In this document: one piece after another, positions 61,031 through 64,000 of the stretch | Layout of the letters: every line of letters begins with the position of its first letter | Position numbering within the stretch: position 1 is the first letter of the stretch | From: Ziziphus jujuba | Lineage: Eukaryota > Streptophyta > Magnoliopsida > Rosales > Rhamnaceae | Direction: 5' to 3' | Length of the DNA: 64,000 bases | Assembly (NCBI RefSeq): GCF_031755915.1 | Contig: NC_083384.1 | Span: 29,154,501 to 29,218,500 of the forward strand | The notes under the pieces: generated by a model | The model's input: the letters and a program-made list of their open reading frames with translations, nothing else | Told to the model about the DNA's origin: nothing | Database searches by the model: none | Translations under genes and position numbers: made by a program

Positions 61031-61580
61031 CTTTTTCATTTTCCCATTTTTATCGTAAAATAATCTTTAAACAAAGCATATTCTCTATGTAATGTGTAAC
61101 AACCCGCCAGGCTTGTTATTTTTACATATTATTTATTCCGCTGGGGTTTGTTTAATTGTGATCCTCAAGGATAGTAAAAATGAAATGATTTATTTATTAT
61201 TTTTTTTAAAGTTAACAATTTTTGGTTTTTATGTCGTAACAGAGTATGGTTTATAAATTGGGATGCAAAAGGCCCTTCAATCGAGGAATATTTAGAGAAA
61301 TGATATGGCTGTTGCAAGATTAATTGTATTCTCACACTGCAGTCCGCGGGGCATGTGGCTAGCTATATAAAAAATGTTATTTTATAATCCCATGGCATGG
61401 CTTCAATTATAAATTTCAATTATTTATTCCCTTACATATTATCTTCTTTAACTACTCTTCTTGTCTCTCCTGTTTGTAGTATGTAGAAAAGCGCTTGGAG
61501 AGTTCATACATCATTGTAATTGCTAATCAACCTCAAGTATCCGGTGAAGACTTTTAATTTGCAAAAAATGAAACAAAAAA
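60012..61580. other. 5' flank of TNL unit 3 and spacer to unit 4
   Basis: No gene is visible. The first 250 bp resemble the region upstream of unit 2's TIR exon. From about 60470 a near-duplicate of 32480-33130 begins; it even repeats itself locally (TTTTATGCGGTC at 60472 and 60528, each followed by TTATTGTTTAAT). The AC microsatellite lies inside. Confidence 0.6.
60986..61027. repeat. AC microsatellite
   Basis: About 21 uninterrupted AC units. It explains the Cys/Val-rich minus-strand ORF across it. Confidence 0.95.
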
Positions 61581-61584
61581 GATA

Positions 61585-61715
61585 TCATCATCCATGGTTT
61601 TGAAATTTAGCTTACAACCAATAAACAGAGATATATTGTAGTCAATTTTATTTGGAACAACAATGATACAGAAAGCCAGACCGAAGAAGTTGTGATTATT
61701 CCTATATGGATTCTA
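61585..61715 (-). pseudogene. TNL unit 4: C-JID fragment
   Basis: The minus strand reads NPYRNNHNFFGLAFCIIV, then PNKIDYNISLF and CKLNFKTMDDD, in one frame. Unit 3 has PYWNNDDFLGFAFCKVI, NKIDKNMSF and CELNFKTIDDD in the same order. It is only about 44 codons long and flanked by spacer. It shows that the array once extended further to the right. Confidence 0.8.
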
Positions 61716-62286
61716 ACAGCATCTCCAGTTGTAAGTGTAGATTGCTGTTTATGTGATATAAAAATTAATATCATTTTAATTTAGATGATATAAATATGTA
61801 GTTAATTTTAAAATTGTTCTTCATTTAAAACATGTAAAAGTTTCTTTTATGACTATTAATTACTTGTATATATATTATCAAAGTTTTTTTGAAAAAATTG
61901 ACTTTTTAAAAAATTTTTTGCTTTTCAAGAAACTTTACAATATTTGAAAAAATCTTCAAAAATAGAATGTCACCTTTACAGTGTTTATTTTTTTCTTGCT
62001 ATATCAGTTTGACAAAGTATTTATGCAGACTCATAGAAATTTTTTTTGGAGTAACTATCTAATTTTTTGATTTGATAAAAAAAATTTAGAAATACAAAAA
62101 GCCATTAAAGATGCTGTGAAATCAATTTTTGGAGCTTTAAGGACAAAATCACCAAAAGCAGTGCTTTCTCTAAGAGGAAAGGAGGTTCTTTGCACTAGAA
62201 AACAGAGGAGATGAAAAAGCAGAATCAGTAAGAAGAAGAATAGGAAAGAGCAAGTGCATTTGTGAAGGGAAGCGGGAACAAATAGC
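61716..62286. other. Short AT-rich spacer
   Basis: No gene. The last part (62170-62286) resembles the leader of the 52-aa ORF (AGAAAACAGAGGA.ATGAAAA, GCAGAATCAG, GTGAAGG.AAGC at 50520-50625), so it belongs with the broken copy that follows. Confidence 0.55.
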
Positions 62287-62386
62287 ATGAGGGTTAAGAC
62301 TGTTGTGATGAAAGAAAAGCAAGAGTGCTTGATGCTTTAGCTCAAGAACAAAGGAGGATTTTAGACGATGTTTTTGAGAGTATCAT
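62287..62386 (+). pseudogene. Broken copy of the 52-aa small protein
   Basis: ATGAGGGTTAAGACTGTTGTG matches the start of the ORF at 50636. A one-base shift and a TAG follow (where the first copy has CTTCAGCTCAAG, this one has CTTTAGCTCAAG). The text continues as ACAAAGGAGGATTTTAGACGATGTTTT and is then cut by the LTR at 62387. It is a duplicate inactivated by point changes and by a retrotransposon. Confidence 0.75.
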
Positions 62387-62617
62387 TGTTAGGAATACAG
62401 AGAATTCACAAATTGTGAATTCATTAAATTCATTAGCAAAATTGTGTATAAGAATTGCTTTACACGTGGCTTATGCCCACCCACTGGTTTTGTCTTTTCT
62501 AGAGCAGATAACCTTGTATATAACATATATCCATATAAATAGAATTGTTTTCCTCTCTCAGCCGTCATTGAGTTGGGATTTCACAGAGCCATTTTTCCTT
62601 TGTAATCAAAATCTTCA
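62387..62617 (+). repeat. 5' LTR of the right-edge Copia element
   Basis: TGTTAGG...TTCA, about 231 bp, with TATATAA-like text near 62515 and the primer site three bases beyond its end. The right partner is outside the window, so the left boundary rests on the TG and the break in the small-ORF homology. Confidence 0.7.
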
Positions 62618-64000
62618 CTTGGTATCATAGCCCTCTAAGGCATACGCTATCTTAAAAAAAAAAAAATTACAGATCAAATCAAAATGTCTTCAGAAACAAA
62701 TCGCATAAGCACCCATTCCTCTCCAGCTCAATTAGGTGAGATGACAACCCAGGGGATTCTTCTTGCTGGAAACAATGTGGCTCACCTTTTGGAAATCTTC
62801 TTAGTTCTCTTCTCTCGGTCAGGTTGGATCGAGACAACTTTCTACTGTGGCGTTCAATGGTTATTCCTCTAGCTCAAGGACAGTGTATGGATGGTTTCTT
62901 ACTAGGAACTAGACCTTGTCCTGCAAAGTTTATTCAAGGCTCAAACTCAGAACTCATACAAAATCCAGAGTATGAACAGTGGGTCACTCTTGACCAAGCT
63001 CTTATGGGATGGCTTCTTGGCTCAATGACTCCTCCCGTGGCCACTGAAGTTATGGATTTGAATACCTCTAGAGATGTTTGGAAGGCATTTGAAGTCTTAT
63101 TTGGCACAGCAAATAGATCTAGAGCTAATCAACTTAGGATGACTCTTCAAACTACAAGGACGAGGACAATGAAGATGGAAGATTACCTTATTCTAATGAA
63201 ATAAAATGCTGATAATATGGCTCTTGCTGGAGAACCAGTATCAATAAATTCATTGATTTCATGTGTTTTCGCAGGATTGGATGCTGAATATCTTCCTGTT
63301 GTTTGTCAAATTAATGCTAAAGAATCAATTAAATGGCAAGAGTTTTGGGCAACACGCATGACCTTTGAAAACACTCTAGAGCAGTTGAATCTTGTCAATG
63401 CCAATCTTACACCAGCAGTTGCTAACCGGGCTATCAACAAACAGGGAAACTACTCATGGACAACATCAAAATCAGAGCCAACCTTCAGGTACAGGACAAA
63501 CATCTGAAACCTTTAAAGGTGGAGGTAGACACAGAGGTCTTGGTGGTAGATTCAATGGTGGATGATTCGATAACTCTAAGCCAACTTGCCAAGTCTATGG
63601 CTTGTATGGACACTCAGCTGCTTTTTGCTACCATCGTTTTAATGAAAGCTACATGGGCTCCTCAAGAAACCAAAGTGGTGATAGAAAAGCTGCTGCTTAT
63701 GTTGCGTCACCAGAGATAGTTGCAAACCAAGCTTGGTATGCTGATAGTGGAGCAACAAATCACACAACCCCTGATATGAGCCATCTCAATCAACATATTG
63801 AATATCATGGTAATGATTTTTCGACTGTTGGAAATCGCTCTAAATTAAAAATTTCTCACATAGGGAAATCTATTGTTCATTCTAGAAGTTCACATATTTC
63901 ACCAAGTCATCTCAAACAAATTGTGCATGTTCCAAAAATCACAAAAAATTTATTGAGTATATCTAGACTCACAGCAGATAATAATGTAGTTGTTGAATTT
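62387..64000 (+). mobile_element. Ty1/Copia element, 5' part, truncated by the window edge
   Basis: A 5' LTR (62387-62617, TGTTAGGAATAC...ATCTTCA) is followed by a primer site TGGTATCATAGCC (62620-62632) and gag. Gag starts at 62684 (MSSETNRIST), then shifts frame near 62795, continues as DNFLLWRSMVIPLAQGQ, and has a TAA after MEDYLILMK. The zinc knuckle lacks its second Cys (CQVYGLYGH). Further on, the protease site WYADSGATNHTTPD is intact and is followed by LKQIVHVPKITKNLLSISRL. Integrase and beyond lie outside. It belongs to the gag type with a WVTLDQALMGWLLGS motif. It is inactive because of gag defects. Confidence 0.9.

Noticed and set aside
1..64000. CRISPR array, prokaryotic-type defence island, tRNA or rRNA gene
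   Set aside because: Direct repeats here are microsatellites, LTRs or gene duplicates. I found no regularly spaced repeats, no tRNA cloverleaf with a GGTTCGAATCC-type arm, and no rRNA block.

Overview
This is nuclear DNA of a flowering plant. The window holds TIR-NBS-LRR (TNL) resistance genes, plant Copia and Ty3 LTR retrotransposons primed by initiator-Met tRNA, a TRIM element, and AT-rich intron-bearing sequence. TNLs of this kind occur in eudicots and are missing from grasses, so a eudicot is the safe reading. A rosid, perhaps in Rosales, is only a guess.

Layout. 1-651 is the 3' end of a Copia element. 2645-11574 is a wax-ester-synthase-like pseudogene on the minus strand, split by a 2.9 kb chromovirus solo LTR (2877-5804) and by a nearly intact, young Copia element (5949-10916). 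From about 11.9 kb to 62.3 kb lies a degenerate head-to-tail array of minus-strand TNL units: unit 0 (3' end only, about 11.9-13.9 kb), unit 1 (3' end only, 13.9-27.7 kb, inflated by a Copia element carrying a TRIM and by two nested solo LTRs), unit 2 (33.5-48.8 kb, a full-length but dead gene whose TIR exon is split by a 10.4 kb nested chromovirus), an isolated LRR fragment (53.5-53.9 kb), unit 3 (55.1-60.0 kb, the best preserved gene) and a unit 4 remnant (61.6-61.7 kb). A small conserved-looking plant ORF sits at 50636-50794. A broken copy of it at 62287 is interrupted by a further Copia element that runs off the right edge.

Unit 3 is the only gene with a nearly complete coding capacity for a functional product. 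Five exons join with compatible phases and encode TIR, NB-ARC, LRR and C-JID domains, about 1213 codons. One missing base near the end of the NB-ARC breaks the frame. Four units keep an intron downstream of the stop codon or its equivalent, leading to a small exon that resembles coding sequence (CxxC plus a hydrophobic segment).

Most of the window is mobile DNA. One chromovirus family contributes four solo LTRs, one internally deleted LTR and one two-LTR element. Several carry readable 5-bp target duplications, which lets the order of insertion be read. I found no tRNA, rRNA, CRISPR array or new defence system; the interest lies in TNL array decay, the conserved 3' intron and exon, and the nesting history.
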